A stretch of 64,000 bases of DNA from Agarivorans sp. TSD2052 (GTDB lineage: Bacteria; Pseudomonadota; Gammaproteobacteria; Enterobacterales; Celerinatantimonadaceae). The DNA lies in assembly GCF_023238625.1 (NCBI RefSeq), contig NZ_CP096670.1, forward strand, positions 4,112,001-4,176,000, given 5' to 3'. Positions 48,826 to 58,174 of this stretch are shown here, piece by piece. Numbering within the stretch: the first letter of the stretch is position 1; every line of letters begins with the position of its first letter. The position numbers and the translations under genes are program-made. The notes under the pieces are model-generated. The model saw only the letters and a program-made list of their open reading frames with translations, was not told the DNA's origin and ran no database searches.

Positions 48826-48960
48826 TTTATTGCTCGCAGTTAGGCACAAAAGCAAACAAATTTAGGAGGGTGTTAACCAAGCAGCAAGTCTGTGGTGTAG
48901 TTACATCAAACTATCGAGTGAATCGATACAATATGCCGATAAAACTTTAACATTAAAAAT

Positions 48961-48986
48961 AAAAAGCCACCCGCAGGTGGCTTTTT
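48961..48986 (-). terminator. Terminator of the DAHP synthase gene
   Basis: AAAAAGCCACC and GGTGGCTTTTT, an 11-base perfect stem with a 4-base loop, T-run on the minus exit, 16 bases past the stop. Confidence 0.92.
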
Positions 48987-49001
48987 AGCAAAAAAATCTA
49001 A

Positions 49002-50348
49002 TTAGCGAGCCGCTTTAATATGATCTGCAATTAAGAATGCTAATTCCAAAGCTTGGTCAGCATTTAAACGTGGGTCACAGTATGTATGGTAACGCTGCGC
49101 TAAGTCGTGTTCAGTGATTTGGAAAGCACCGCCCACACACTCGGTTACGTTACGGCCAGTCATTTCAAAATGAACACCACCAGCGTATGAACCTTCCGCT
49201 TTATGAATTTGGAAGAACTGCTGAACTTCGCGCAATACATCATCAACACGACGTGTTTTGTAACCGTTTGGCGCTTTAATGGTATTACCGTGCATGGGGT
49301 CTGAACTCCACACTACATTTTTACCTTCACGCTCTACCGCTTGAATCAAGCCAGGTAGGTGGTCAGCCACTTTATCCGCTCCCATACGCACGATTAAGTT
49401 CAAACGACCCGCTTCATTGTTCGGGTTAATGATATCGATAATCCGCAATAACTCTTCAGGATCGGTGGTTGGGCCGGCCTTCAAACCAATAGCATTTTCT
49501 ACGCCACGCAAGAATTCGATGTGAGCGTGGTCGATTTGACGAGTACGATCACCAATCCACAACATGTGTGCAGAACAGTCGTACCACTTACCGGTTAAGC
49601 TGTCACAACGCGTTAAGGCTTGCTCATAAGGTAACAATAGCGCTTCGTGCGAGGTGTATAAGTTGGTTTCACGTAATTGCGGTGCTGTTGCAGGGTTAAT
49701 GCCACAAGCATTCATAAAGGCCAACGATTCTTCAATGCTACCCGCTAAGGTTTCGTAACGCTCACCCAGTGGGCTTTTCTTGATAAAATCCAAGTTCCAT
49801 TTATGGACTTGGTTTAAATCAGCCAAGCCACCTTGGGCGAAAGCGCGCAACAAGTTAAGCGTAGACGTAGATTGATTGTAAGCATCTACCATGCGCTGTG
49901 GATCTGGCACGCGACTTTTTTCATTAAAGTCGATGGCGTTGATAATATCACCACGGTACGATGGCCAGCTCTCGCCATTGATGGTTTCCATGTCTTCACT
50001 ACGCGGCTTAGCAAACTGACCCGCGATACGGCCAATTTTTACTACTGGCTTTTGACCGCCAAAAGTTAACACTACCGCCATTTGCATTAAGGCTTTGAAG
50101 GTATCTCGAATATGGCTAGTGCGGAATTCATCAAAACTCTCAGCACAATCACCACCCTGCAATAGAAACGCTTCACCCTTAGCTACTTTAGCTAGGTCTT
50201 CACGTAAAGCTCGCGCTTCACCTGCAAACACAAGCGGGGGTTGATCAGCTAAAAACTTCTCGGTTTGTTGAAGTTTTTCTTGATCAGGGTAAGTAGGTAA
50301 TTGTTTTACTGGTTTGTCTCTCCAGCTTGAGGGTGTCCATTGCGTCAT
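49002..50348 (-). CDS. Class II 3-deoxy-7-phosphoheptulonate synthase (DAHP synthase)
   Basis: Condenses PEP and erythrose 4-phosphate, the first step of aromatic amino acid synthesis. 448 residues, plant-type class II enzyme rather than the E. coli AroFGH class I type. Motifs: [14 protein letters not shown] at about 61-74, [15 protein letters not shown] at about 102-116, and a late [10 protein letters not shown] near 400. Monocistronic. Class II enzymes of this kind occur in a subset of marine gammaproteobacteria as well as actinobacteria and plants. Confidence 0.95.
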   Translation of the reverse strand: MTQWTPSSWRDKPVKQLPTYPDQEKLQQTEKFLADQPPLVFAGEARALREDLAKVAKGEAFLLQGGDCAESFDEFRTSHIRDTFKALMQMAVVLTFGGQKPVVKIGRIAGQFAKPRSEDMETINGESWPSYRGDIINAIDFNEKSRVPDPQRMVDAYNQSTSTLNLLRAFAQGGLADLNQVHKWNLDFIKKSPLGERYETLAGSIEESLAFMNACGINPATAPQLRETNLYTSHEALLLPYEQALTRCDSLTGKWYDCSAHMLWIGDRTRQIDHAHIEFLRGVENAIGLKAGPTTDPEELLRIIDIINPNNEAGRLNLIVRMGADKVADHLPGLIQAVEREGKNVVWSSDPMHGNTIKAPNGYKTRRVDDVLREVQQFFQIHKAEGSYAGGVHFEMTGRNVTECVGGAFQITEHDLAQRYHTYCDPRLNADQALELAFLIADHIKAAR

Positions 50349-50480
50349 GTTGCGTTCCCGAGAGTGTACTAAACCCCCATAATAGGCATTCTCAGCCGCA
50401 TGAAAAGCGCTAATTTAAGTTTTTTTATTCAAAACTAACTATTTTTTACTTATTGCTCGCCAAAAGGCATCATTTTAAGC

Positions 50481-50503
50481 TAAAACACCCCCTACAAGGG
50501 GTG
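50481..50503 (-). terminator. Terminator overlapping the end of the DUF1349 gene
   Basis: CACCCC (50486-50491) and GGGGTG (50498-50503) form a 6-base GC stem with TTTTA on the minus exit. The stop codon of the gene lies inside the loop. Confidence 0.65.
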
Positions 50504-51115
50504 AGAGCGCCATAAACAACTTGAGAGATGCAGCTGCTCAAAACAGGCGGTAAATGATGAATCTATCGGACTACAGGCGTATAAACCACACTTAATCGTG
50601 TGTTTAGCAGGCGCTGGCGGATCACCTTGTTCTGCTTGAGTTTCCCCTAAGAGGTGTAAATGAAACACCCGCATTTGCTGATAGTGTTGGCCATCTTGAG
50701 AATACTCGATCAAAAAATCAGGCCCACGGCGACTTAAGCGATACCAAATATGTTGCGGGGTGACAATGTCGGTGGTGGCCCAATCTGAATAGCCTAAATT
50801 AGTCACTACCGATCCTAACCGCGATAGCGCTGAAGTCTCAAATTCTATTGATGCCTTAAACCAGTTGTCGCTATCGAGATAGATAATCACCCCAGCCTGA
50901 TCAAACTGCTGCTGATAGTTAAAACTGACTTTTACGCTAAGACTAAAATTGTCCTGTTGTTCTATGAGTAAAGCGGGCGCATTGTCATTACGAAAACCAT
51001 AATAAGAGCGCTGCCAAAGATCAGTATGTGGTTCAGTCGTCAGCTGCAGTTGCTGCTGGTCTAATAGAAACTGTTTGGGTGGGTTTATCCACTGCGCATT
51101 CGCGAATGCCTTCAT
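50492..51115 (-). CDS. DUF1349 (YesU-like) beta-sandwich protein
   Basis: 207 residues from the ATG at 51115 with AAGGACG upstream. A concanavalin-like beta sandwich with the family motif FDQAGVIIYLDSDNWFKASIE at about 75-95 (split by strands) and a later YSQDGQHYQQMR. The family is linked to carbohydrate use, but no activity is proven. It follows the GNAT gene by 12 bases, so the two form one unit. Confidence 0.85.
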   Translation of the reverse strand: MKAFANAQWINPPKQFLLDQQQLQLTTEPHTDLWQRSYYGFRNDNAPALLIEQQDNFSLSVKVSFNYQQQFDQAGVIIYLDSDNWFKASIEFETSALSRLGSVVTNLGYSDWATTDIVTPQHIWYRLSRRGPDFLIEYSQDGQHYQQMRVFHLHLLGETQAEQGDPPAPAKHTIKCGLYACSPIDSSFTACFEQLHLSSCLWRSHPL

Positions 51116-51127
51116 CAATTAACGTCC

Positions 51128-51736
51128 TTAAAGCTTGTTATATCGGGCTAATTTATATTGCAGCGAATGCTTTACCGTCGGCCACTCTTGATTGGTAATA
51201 GAAAACACCACCGTATCGCGGTAATTGCCCTGAGCATCAACACTATGGTTACGCAATACCCCATCCTGTTTCGCGCCAAGGCGGGCAATCGCATTGCGTG
51301 AAGCGTGATTATGCCAATGAGTTCGAAACTCAACGGCAATCGAGTTCAGCTGCTCAAATGCATAGCCCAGCAACAGTAACTTACACTGGGTATTTACCGC
51401 CGAGCGTTGGTAGCGTTTAGCATACCAAGTATGGCCAATCTCCAAACGGCGATTAACCCCATCAGCGTTGCAATAACGGGTAGCACCGATCAATTTACCA
51501 CTGTGTTTATCGACTACCACAAAAGGTAAAGCCCGCCCTTGCTGCTTATCTAACAAGGCGCTTTCTAGGTAGCTATCAATAGAGCTGGCATTAGGAATAC
51601 TGGTGTACCATAGCTCACTTAGCTTGCCATCTGCTTCGGCAGCTAACAGCGCGTCGCGATGGCTAATTTGCAAGGGCTGTAACAATACATCGTCGGCGTC
51701 TAATTCAGTGTCTATAAGGTAAGCTTGAGCACTCAT
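51128..51736 (-). CDS. GNAT acetyltransferase (RimL/RimJ-like)
   Basis: 202 residues. The N-acetyltransferase fold of the ribosomal-protein acetyltransferase subfamily is indicated by EIGHTWYAKRYQRSAVN at about 98-114, followed by EFRTHWHNHASRNAIARLG, split by the acetyl-CoA loop. Targets may be an amino group of a protein or small molecule. First gene of a two-gene operon with DUF1349. Confidence 0.85.
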   Translation of the reverse strand: MSAQAYLIDTELDADDVLLQPLQISHRDALLAAEADGKLSELWYTSIPNASSIDSYLESALLDKQQGRALPFVVVDKHSGKLIGATRYCNADGVNRRLEIGHTWYAKRYQRSAVNTQCKLLLLGYAFEQLNSIAVEFRTHWHNHASRNAIARLGAKQDGVLRNHSVDAQGNYRDTVVFSITNQEWPTVKHSLQYKLARYNKL

Positions 51737-51929
51737 CGATGGCTCCTAAATTGTCAGGCTCAGTGTTCAGATTAAACTGCAAGCAAGTGAATAGAAAGAA
51801 AAAATCAGCGTAAACTTTAATCAAAATATGTTCAACTATTGACTACACTTAAGCCAAGCAGACGCTAATGTGGCTATATCGCGAGCCCAGTTAGCATGGC
51901 AAATATTTCACTCATGAATAAGGGAACGT

Positions 51930-52169
51930 ATGGGCATTATTATTTGGTTATTGATTGGCGCAGTCGCAGGTTGGTTAGCCGGCAACATTATGAAGGGCGA
52001 CGGCTTTGGCTTAGTGGGTAACATCGTAGTCGGTATTGTTGGCTCGGTGGTCGGTGGGTTTGTATTCGGCTTATTGGGCTTCGGCACTACCAGTATGCTG
52101 GGCTCTCTGATTACTGCGGTAGCGGGTGCGGTTATTCTACTTTACATCGTCAGTATTGTTAAAAAGTAA
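51930..52169 (+). CDS. GlsB/YeaQ/YmgE family membrane protein
   Basis: 79 residues, three glycine-rich transmembrane helices, with the family pattern IGAVAGWLAGNIMKGDGFG at about 10-28. These small inner-membrane proteins are induced by stress; biochemical role unknown (sometimes labelled transglycosylase-associated without proof). Own terminator downstream. Confidence 0.9.
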   Translation: MGIIIWLLIGAVAGWLAGNIMKGDGFGLVGNIVVGIVGSVVGGFVFGLLGFGTTSMLGSLITAVAGAVILLYIVSIVKK

Positions 52170-52192
52170 CCTTAGGTTAAAACGCGGATACA

Positions 52193-52222
52193 AAAAAGCC
52201 AGCCTAGTTAGGCTGGCTTTTT
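52193..52222. terminator. Bidirectional terminator between the GlsB-like gene and the sugar ABC operon
   Basis: AAAAAGCCAGCC and GGCTGGCTTTTT form a 12-base perfect stem with a 6-base loop and T-runs on both exits; it ends both converging units (stop codons at 52169 and 52238). Confidence 0.92.
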
Positions 52223-52237
52223 ATTTTGCTTTGTTTA

Positions 52238-53068
52238 TTAGCCTTTCACAGCACCCGCTGTTAAGCCGTCAATCAGCTTACGTGAGGTCATAACAAACAA
52301 GATCATCAGTGGTACTACCGCAATTGCTGCACCGGCACAAATTGCGCCCCAAGGAACCTGACCAGTACCTTGTAGTGCTCGTAGTGCGAGTGGCACGGTG
52401 AACATCTTCATGTCATTCATTACCACCAATGGGCCCATGAAGTTGTTCCATTGACCAATGAAGGTAATCAAACCAAGCGTACCAAATGCTGGAGTAATAA
52501 GTGGAACCACTACACGCCAGTAAATAGCAAACTCGTTACAACCGTCCATACGTGCCGCTTCAATTAGCTCTTTAGGAATCGCGCTAGAGATAAACTGACG
52601 CATCATAAAGATACCCATTGCTCCACAAGCCATTGGAATGTAAAGCGCACGTGGTTGGTTCATCCACTCGAGCTTAGACATAATCAATGCCGTTGGAATC
52701 ATGCCTAAGAATGGTGGTAGTAACATGGTGCCCATGATTAACACGAACATAATGTTGCGACCTTTAAACTCAAACAGAGCGAAGGCATAACCGGCTAGTG
52801 AACAGAAGAATAAGTTTAATACTGTAGTGATTAAGGCTACGTAGAAACTCAAACCAATGTTGTGCCAGAAGTACGGTAGTGCATCTAAAAGAATACCAAC
52901 GTTGTTTACAAACTCTCCGCCAAACCATACTGGTGGTGGCACCGATAGAATCGATGAGTTGGTATGCGACGCAAATACAAACATGAAGTAGAACGGCGCA
53001 AGCATTATTATCGCGCCCATCCCCACTATAAAGTACGCAATTAAATGGCTTTTAGTAATTTTATTCAT
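52238..53068 (-). CDS. Sugar ABC transporter permease (MalG-like)
   Basis: 276 residues, six transmembrane helices, with the EAA loop EAARMDGCNEFAIYWRVVVPL at about 166-186 that docks the ATPase. MalG-type permease of the CUT1 group, pairing with the MalF-like permease encoded 9 bases upstream. The GH52 beta-xylosidase in this locus points to xylo-oligosaccharides as cargo. Last gene of the importer operon. Confidence 0.93.
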   Translation of the reverse strand: MNKITKSHLIAYFIVGMGAIIMLAPFYFMFVFASHTNSSILSVPPPVWFGGEFVNNVGILLDALPYFWHNIGLSFYVALITTVLNLFFCSLAGYAFALFEFKGRNIMFVLIMGTMLLPPFLGMIPTALIMSKLEWMNQPRALYIPMACGAMGIFMMRQFISSAIPKELIEAARMDGCNEFAIYWRVVVPLITPAFGTLGLITFIGQWNNFMGPLVVMNDMKMFTVPLALRALQGTGQVPWGAICAGAAIAVVPLMILFVMTSRKLIDGLTAGAVKG

Positions 53069-53077
53069 GATTAAGTC

Positions 53078-54073
53078 CTACTTCTTCTCACCAAGTAATT
53101 TGTTGTTGCCCCAGGTGAGGAAAGCAATTAGAGCGAACAGAATCCAAGACACTGCTGACGCCGTACCAAAGTCACCTTCAACAAATGCTGTAATATACAT
53201 GTGCATTGCTGCAGTTTTACCCGCTTGCTCTAGGCCACCACTACCACCGGTAATAATGAACGGTTCTTCGAACAACTGTAAGTTACCAATAATGGTTAGG
53301 GTTACTGCAAAGAACATCATTGGCTTAAGCATAGGTACTGTGATGTACCAGAATTGTTGCCAACGTTTAGCGCCATCAACGGTTGCCGCTTCATAAAGAT
53401 CTTTAGGAATAGTCTGCATTGCAGAGAGGTACAATACGGTGTTCCAACCCACATAGCGCCAGAACACAACAAAGGCGATCATCGTCTTAGTATATTCAGG
53501 ACGGTTCCAGTCAATATTTGCGGTTGGGAATAGCCAAGATAAAGGCTGAATATCACCGAATATTGTCCAGTTACCCGCCGACGTAAACAGCATATTAATC
53601 ATGCCGAAATCGCGAGAGAATAAGGTAGTGAATACCAAAGAAATAGCCACAGACGAGGTAATAAACGGCAGGAAGTACATGCCGATAACCGTGTTACGGC
53701 TACGTTTAAAGCTGGTATGTAAGAAATACGCTAATGGAATAGCTACTACGTGCTGCGGGATACCGGCAGCAAGAGCGATCCACATCGTATTGAAAACTGA
53801 TTTTTGAAACCAATCATCGGTCAATGTGAAGGTAAAGTTCTCAATGCCTACCCACTCCATTGCCGCTAGGCCGGAGGCTGGCTCCCAATAGTGGAAAGAT
53901 AAAAACAATGAAAATAGTAATGGGAACAACCCAAAAACAGCAAAAATAACGAAGAATGGACTAACAAATAAGTAAGGAGCCCACTTATAGCCACTAGCGT
54001 TTAGTCGCTGCTTTAGGGTCCGCTTTCTTATTTTGGTTACTGGTGGTCTTACGGCAGACTCGACAGAAGACAT
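53078..54073 (-). CDS. Sugar ABC transporter permease (MalF-like)
   Basis: 331 residues from the ATG at 54073, which has GGGAG upstream; the frame continues to 54109 without need. Six to seven transmembrane helices with the EAA loop YEAATVDGAKRWQQFWYITVP at about 226-246. MalF-type CUT1 permease. Between the binding-protein gene and the MalG-like gene, so all three are cotranscribed. Confidence 0.93.
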   Translation of the reverse strand: MSSVESAVRPPVTKIRKRTLKQRLNASGYKWAPYLFVSPFFVIFAVFGLFPLLFSLFLSFHYWEPASGLAAMEWVGIENFTFTLTDDWFQKSVFNTMWIALAAGIPQHVVAIPLAYFLHTSFKRSRNTVIGMYFLPFITSSVAISLVFTTLFSRDFGMINMLFTSAGNWTIFGDIQPLSWLFPTANIDWNRPEYTKTMIAFVVFWRYVGWNTVLYLSAMQTIPKDLYEAATVDGAKRWQQFWYITVPMLKPMMFFAVTLTIIGNLQLFEEPFIITGGSGGLEQAGKTAAMHMYITAFVEGDFGTASAVSWILFALIAFLTWGNNKLLGEKK

Positions 54074-54128
54074 CTTTAACTCCCGACAAAAGGAAAAGAG
54101 AGGGAGCAAGCTCCCTCAGGATTTAAAA

Positions 54129-55388
54129 TTAACGTCTAGCGCGACGCTTGATTTGTTTCTCAGCTTCAGCTAACGCTGCATCAATGTTCTCATCACGTTC
54201 TAATACACCTTCTAGTGCATCGTTGATGATTTGTTCAGCAACTGGATCATGCTTATGCACGTCTAATGCTGGAATGCGGTCAGCAGATTTTTTCCACTCT
54301 ACGCGAGCCACTTGGCCACCTAGGTAAGGAATAGGCTGGTTAATGAAATCATCATTTTGAGCTTCAATTAATGCTGGGAAAGCGTCTAAATCACGGAACG
54401 CAGCAATTTGCATTTCTTTGTTCATTGTCATGAACTTAATGAACTCCCATGCTTCTGCTTTGTTTTGTGCTTTCTTAGGAATGGCGTAGAAAGAACCACC
54501 CCAACTTGCATAAGTACCACCTGGTAGTGCAGCTGCACGCCATAGACCTTTACTGTCTGGAGCAATCCAGTTGTTCAAGTGACCGCCTAACCAAGCACCC
54601 ATCATTTGAGAAGCGATAGTGCCGCGACGTAGACCTTCAGTCCACTCAGAGCTCCAAGCACCCACTTGCGCATCAATACCTGCATCACGAACAGCTTTAG
54701 CTAAACGGAATGCTTCTTTGAAGCGGTCGTTGTTAACAGTGATGTTGTTGTCTGAATCAAAGTAGATACCTTGACCATCTTCAAGACCACTACGGATCAC
54801 AACGTCTTTAATATCCACTGCGCTAGCCACTAAGTAAGAGCCAGTCGTTTCTTTAATTTTCTTACCTGCAGCGATGAAAGAATCCCAGTCTTTAATTAGG
54901 TCTTCTTGCGTTACGCCCGCTTTGGTAAAGATATCTTCACGGTAGAACAACGCACCAGGACCGATATCAGCTGGAATAGCTGCTAGTGTACCGGTACCGC
55001 CAGTGGCTAGTGGCACAGTAAATTTCGAGAATAATTTTTCGTATTGTGCAGCGCTGTATGGAGCAGCACGTAAATCTTCTAAACCACCAGAAGAAGCAAA
55101 ACGGCCGATGTAACCATATTCGATACCCATAACATCAGGTAGGTTACCGCCAGTTGCTAACGCTGTGGTCATTGCATTGTGGTGATCTCCGTAAGCCAAA
55201 GATACCAACTTAATTTCTACTTCTGGATGAAGCTTTTTATATAAAGGAATGGCTGACTGTACCGCTAGGTCAAAACTTGGGAATGAAGCTACAGTCAGAG
55301 TAGTTTTAGCGAATGCCGACGTTGCGGTTAACGCAAGTGTGGCACCTAAAGCTAGAGCTACCGTTCCAATTTTCTTTTTATTAAACAT
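54129..55388 (-). CDS. Oligosaccharide-binding protein of the ABC importer (SBP family 1)
   Basis: 419 residues with a clear signal peptide (cut after SAFA). The mature protein is a family 1 solute-binding protein of the MalE/UgpB type (GNLPDVMGIEYGYIGRF near 80; WEFIKFMTMNKEMQIAAF near 330). An AGGAG ribosome binding site sits seven bases before the ATG. The cargo is inferred to be xylo-oligosaccharides because the locus contains GH52 and a XylR-like regulator. It follows the ATPase gene after an 88-base gap with a hairpin. Confidence 0.92.
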   Translation of the reverse strand: MFNKKKIGTVALALGATLALTATSAFAKTTLTVASFPSFDLAVQSAIPLYKKLHPEVEIKLVSLAYGDHHNAMTTALATGGNLPDVMGIEYGYIGRFASSGGLEDLRAAPYSAAQYEKLFSKFTVPLATGGTGTLAAIPADIGPGALFYREDIFTKAGVTQEDLIKDWDSFIAAGKKIKETTGSYLVASAVDIKDVVIRSGLEDGQGIYFDSDNNITVNNDRFKEAFRLAKAVRDAGIDAQVGAWSSEWTEGLRRGTIASQMMGAWLGGHLNNWIAPDSKGLWRAAALPGGTYASWGGSFYAIPKKAQNKAEAWEFIKFMTMNKEMQIAAFRDLDAFPALIEAQNDDFINQPIPYLGGQVARVEWKKSADRIPALDVHKHDPVAEQIINDALEGVLERDENIDAALAEAEKQIKRRARR

Positions 55389-55444
55389 CCTATTCTCCTA
55401 AGTACATGAACTTTATTATTATTCAATGTCGCAGTTGGGTAGTA

Positions 55445-55464
55445 CGCCTAAAACCTTTTAGGCG
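55445..55464 (-). promoter_or_regulatory. Intercistronic hairpin between the ATPase and binding-protein genes
   Basis: CGCCTAAAA (55445-55453) and TTTTAGGCG (55456-55464) form a perfect 9-base repeat around two bases. No T-tract follows. Such hairpins between operon genes can stabilise the downstream mRNA, giving more binding protein than ATPase, as in mal operons. Confidence 0.5.
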
Positions 55465-55476
55465 CTTGGAAGCAAA

Positions 55477-56580
55477 CTAGTTCAATTGTGGCAATATTGC
55501 TTTGCCAGTTTCATTATTAAACAAGTGGATCCGCGAAATATCGAAGAACAACTCCACTTTACCTTGCATCTCTGCGTTTACATCATCTGCAATGGCAACT
55601 TCTGCTATGAAACGTGCGCCGTCTAACTCGCACTGCACATGATAGGTTGACCCCAATAATTCAACGCCCACAACAGTGGCCAAGACGTTTCCGATAGTGT
55701 CTGACTCAATAGAGCGTTTAGTTAGGTATAAGTCACTTGGACGAATCCCCAAGGTACAAACCAACTCATCTTCTGCGTAAGATGCAGGTAAATCGATATG
55801 TTGGTCTGAGAAAACTAGGCTTGAGGTCGTACCTAGTTTTTTAATAGTGGCCGGAATCATATTCATCTCTGGCGCACCAATAAACGAAGCAACAAACTTA
55901 TTAGCTGGCTCTTCGAAAATTTCTTTAGGTGTTCCTACCTGCTCAATGTAACCATCTTTCAAAATCACAATCCGGTCTGCTAAAGTCATGGCTTCAACTT
56001 GGTCGTGGGTTACATACAACGTGGTAGTACCTAATTTGTCGTGCAAAGTTTTGATTTCTGCACGCATAGAGCCACGCAATTTAGCGTCTAAGTTTGATAA
56101 GGGCTCATCGAATAAGAATACTTCTGGTGTGCGAACCATTGCACGACCCATTGCTACACGCTGGCGTTGACCACCCGATAGCTCTTTAGGCTTGCGGTCC
56201 ATCAGTGGCGTAAGCTCCAACATGTCGGCAGCATATTTAACGCGCTTGGCGATTTCAGGTTTTGGAACGCCGGTCATCTTCAAACCAAACGCAATGTTTT
56301 GCTCAACACTCATATGTGGGTACAAAGCGTAGCTTTGAAACACCATTGCAATGTTACGTTCCATTGGGTGCAGGTCATTCACTAGCTCGTCAGCGATGAA
56401 AATTTCACCATCTGAAATATCTTCTAAACCAGCAAGCATTCTTAAAGTGGTTGATTTACCACAACCAGAAGGGCCAAGTAACACGACAAACTCACCATCT
56501 TGAATGTGTAAGTCGAAGCTTTTTACCACTTCGGTTTTACCAAAGCGTTTTTTCAAATTGTTAAAAGTAACTGCTGCCAT
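55477..56580 (-). CDS. MsmX/MalK/UgpC-type sugar ABC ATPase
   Basis: 367 residues from the ATG at 56580; the extra 17 residues to 56631 are not needed. Walker A GPSGCGKSTT at about 37-46, signature LSGGQRQRVAMGRAMVR near 134, Walker B VFLFDEPLSNLDA near 157, H-loop TLYVTHDQVEAM, and a C-terminal OB-fold regulatory domain (about 240-367). First gene of the importer operon; its promoter region contains the shared LacI-type box. Confidence 0.94.
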   Translation of the reverse strand: MAAVTFNNLKKRFGKTEVVKSFDLHIQDGEFVVLLGPSGCGKSTTLRMLAGLEDISDGEIFIADELVNDLHPMERNIAMVFQSYALYPHMSVEQNIAFGLKMTGVPKPEIAKRVKYAADMLELTPLMDRKPKELSGGQRQRVAMGRAMVRTPEVFLFDEPLSNLDAKLRGSMRAEIKTLHDKLGTTTLYVTHDQVEAMTLADRIVILKDGYIEQVGTPKEIFEEPANKFVASFIGAPEMNMIPATIKKLGTTSSLVFSDQHIDLPASYAEDELVCTLGIRPSDLYLTKRSIESDTIGNVLATVVGVELLGSTYHVQCELDGARFIAEVAIADDVNAEMQGKVELFFDISRIHLFNNETGKAILPQLN

Positions 56581-56903
56581 GATGTATCGTTTCCATAAGT
56601 TTAAATGTGGAGAAGCGTTGACACGAAACAAGAAAAAAAATTCTATTTCACCACTTTCGTGTAAGCGCTTTCTTGGAACTAACTTTAGCTAAGCCTGAAA
56701 AGGTCTTCAAACTAATAAAGGTTAAGATTTGAGACGTGTCATAAAAAAAGCCACTATCATGACAATTAGCAATTATTAAACTATATAACGTAATGCGATA
56801 GTCACGAAACCACTAGCGATAAGGCTTAGCGAAGATTTTAGAAACTCAAAAAAATATCAACGGCGTTGTCTTGCTAGTAACAATTAATTAGCCGTTTATG
56901 TTT
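56581..56903. promoter_or_regulatory. Control region of the importer operon
   Basis: 323 bases with no gene. A LacI-type box TGTAAGCGCTTTC starts at 56660, about 80 bases upstream of the ATPase start. 68 bases further upstream (56728-56746) lies the second motif TTTGAG-N4-GTCATAAAA. The same pair occurs upstream of the GH52 gene. The part near 56850-56903 is the 3' end of the regulator gene's transcript; no clear terminator was seen there. Confidence 0.7.
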
Positions 56904-58007
56904 TCACGCAAACTTTTTCCGGTACTGATTTGGCGTCATTTCCATTTCCTGGCGAAATAGATAATACAGGTAGTGTTGATTTGAGAAGCCCGCAGCATCG
57001 GCAATTGCATCAACCGAGGAATTTGTAGTGGTAAGTTGTTGCTTTGCAAATTCCATTCGAACTTCGTGTAATTGTTGATGCACGGTTTTTCCAAGAATTT
57101 GTTTGAAGCGTGTTTCAAGAGTTTTGCGAGATACCGCACAATAGTCTACAACCTGAGCGACTTTAATTCGGCGGTGAAAGTTACTGTTTAGGAAGAACAA
57201 AGCCTTGGTAATAAGGGGATCGGTGGGAGCGGCAAGGTCGGCCGAGGCACCACTAACAATCTCTACGGCAGGCACCAATATTTCGCGCGCAGGTTTTCCG
57301 TCAATCTGTTCTTGCAACAAACGCACTGCTTGCTCTCCAATTTGCTGAGTGGGTAATACCGCTGAGCACAAAGAAAGAGGCGATAATGCACTTTCGGTTG
57401 GATCGGCATCTACGCCAATAATCGAATAATGCCCTGGTACACTAATGCCCTGATCATGGCACAAACTAGCGAATTGACGCGCTTGAGTATCTGAAGCGGC
57501 TAACACCCCCACTTGCTGCTCAGGTTTGGTGAGTTCTGGAAGGCTTAACTCCAACCACTCTAATTTGTATTTTAGTGCCAACTTAGCCAGAGCATTTTTG
57601 CGTTCTTTCACCCAAGGAGCAGAAAAAGCGGGCACTCCTCCAAAGAAAGAGACACGACGAATGCCTCTCGCCAAGAATGACTGCACGATAAGTTCAACAA
57701 TGGCATAACTATCAGGGCTAACTCGCGCAAAATTGCGATCAGGTAATAGATTTAAACGTGAACCTGATAACGCTACCAAGGGAAGAGAGAGATCTTTACA
57801 AAACTGCGGTACGCCCAATTTATCGAAATCGGCAATCACTCCGCAAAACCGATCTAATGTGATCAGCTTAGCCTCAGCAATGGTCATTACTTCTGGCTGC
57901 ATCCAATGAGATAATGGACAGCTATTACTAGTCACTCCCTTTAAGATTTCTCTGTCATAGGGGTGTTTTACGTCGAGCAACAATAAAACTGCATTGCGTT
58001 CTCGCAT
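56904..58007 (-). CDS. xylR: XylR-like AraC-family regulator with sugar-sensor domain
   Basis: 367 residues. Residues about 1-260 form a periplasmic-binding-protein-like sensor of the XylR (E. coli) type (ADFDKLGVPQFCKDLSLPLVA near 59-79; IIGVDADPTESALSPLSLCS near 194-213). Residues about 265-367 are two AraC-type helix-turn-helix motifs ending SNQHYLYYLFRQEMEMTPNQYRKKF, split across helices. Predicted cytoplasmic xylose or xylo-oligosaccharide-responsive activator of the flanking importer and xylosidase genes. It is separated from the GH52 gene by a terminator, so it has its own promoter. Confidence 0.9.
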   Translation of the reverse strand: MRERNAVLLLLDVKHPYDREILKGVTSNSCPLSHWMQPEVMTIAEAKLITLDRFCGVIADFDKLGVPQFCKDLSLPLVALSGSRLNLLPDRNFARVSPDSYAIVELIVQSFLARGIRRVSFFGGVPAFSAPWVKERKNALAKLALKYKLEWLELSLPELTKPEQQVGVLAASDTQARQFASLCHDQGISVPGHYSIIGVDADPTESALSPLSLCSAVLPTQQIGEQAVRLLQEQIDGKPAREILVPAVEIVSGASADLAAPTDPLITKALFFLNSNFHRRIKVAQVVDYCAVSRKTLETRFKQILGKTVHQQLHEVRMEFAKQQLTTTNSSVDAIADAAGFSNQHYLYYLFRQEMEMTPNQYRKKFA

Positions 58008-58041
58008 TTAGATTCTCCCTTCTCCTGCCACTCAACTAAAA

Positions 58042-58081
58042 GCGCAAAAAGCAACAAGCTGATGAACCTCATCAGCTTGTT
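58042..58081 (-). terminator. Terminator of the GH52 gene
   Basis: AACAAGCTGATGA (58053-58065) pairs with TCATCAGCTTGTT (58069-58081), a 13-base perfect stem with a 3-base loop. On the minus strand it exits into GCTTTTTG. It lies 94 bases past the GH52 stop and upstream of the regulator gene. Confidence 0.85.
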
Positions 58082-58174
58082 AATTATTATACTTTGCTAG
58101 TTAGCGCTGATTAAGTCGCCACTCTATTAGTACTCTAGCAGCTAGCACCAAGCCAACGATCCTAGGCTAAAAGG

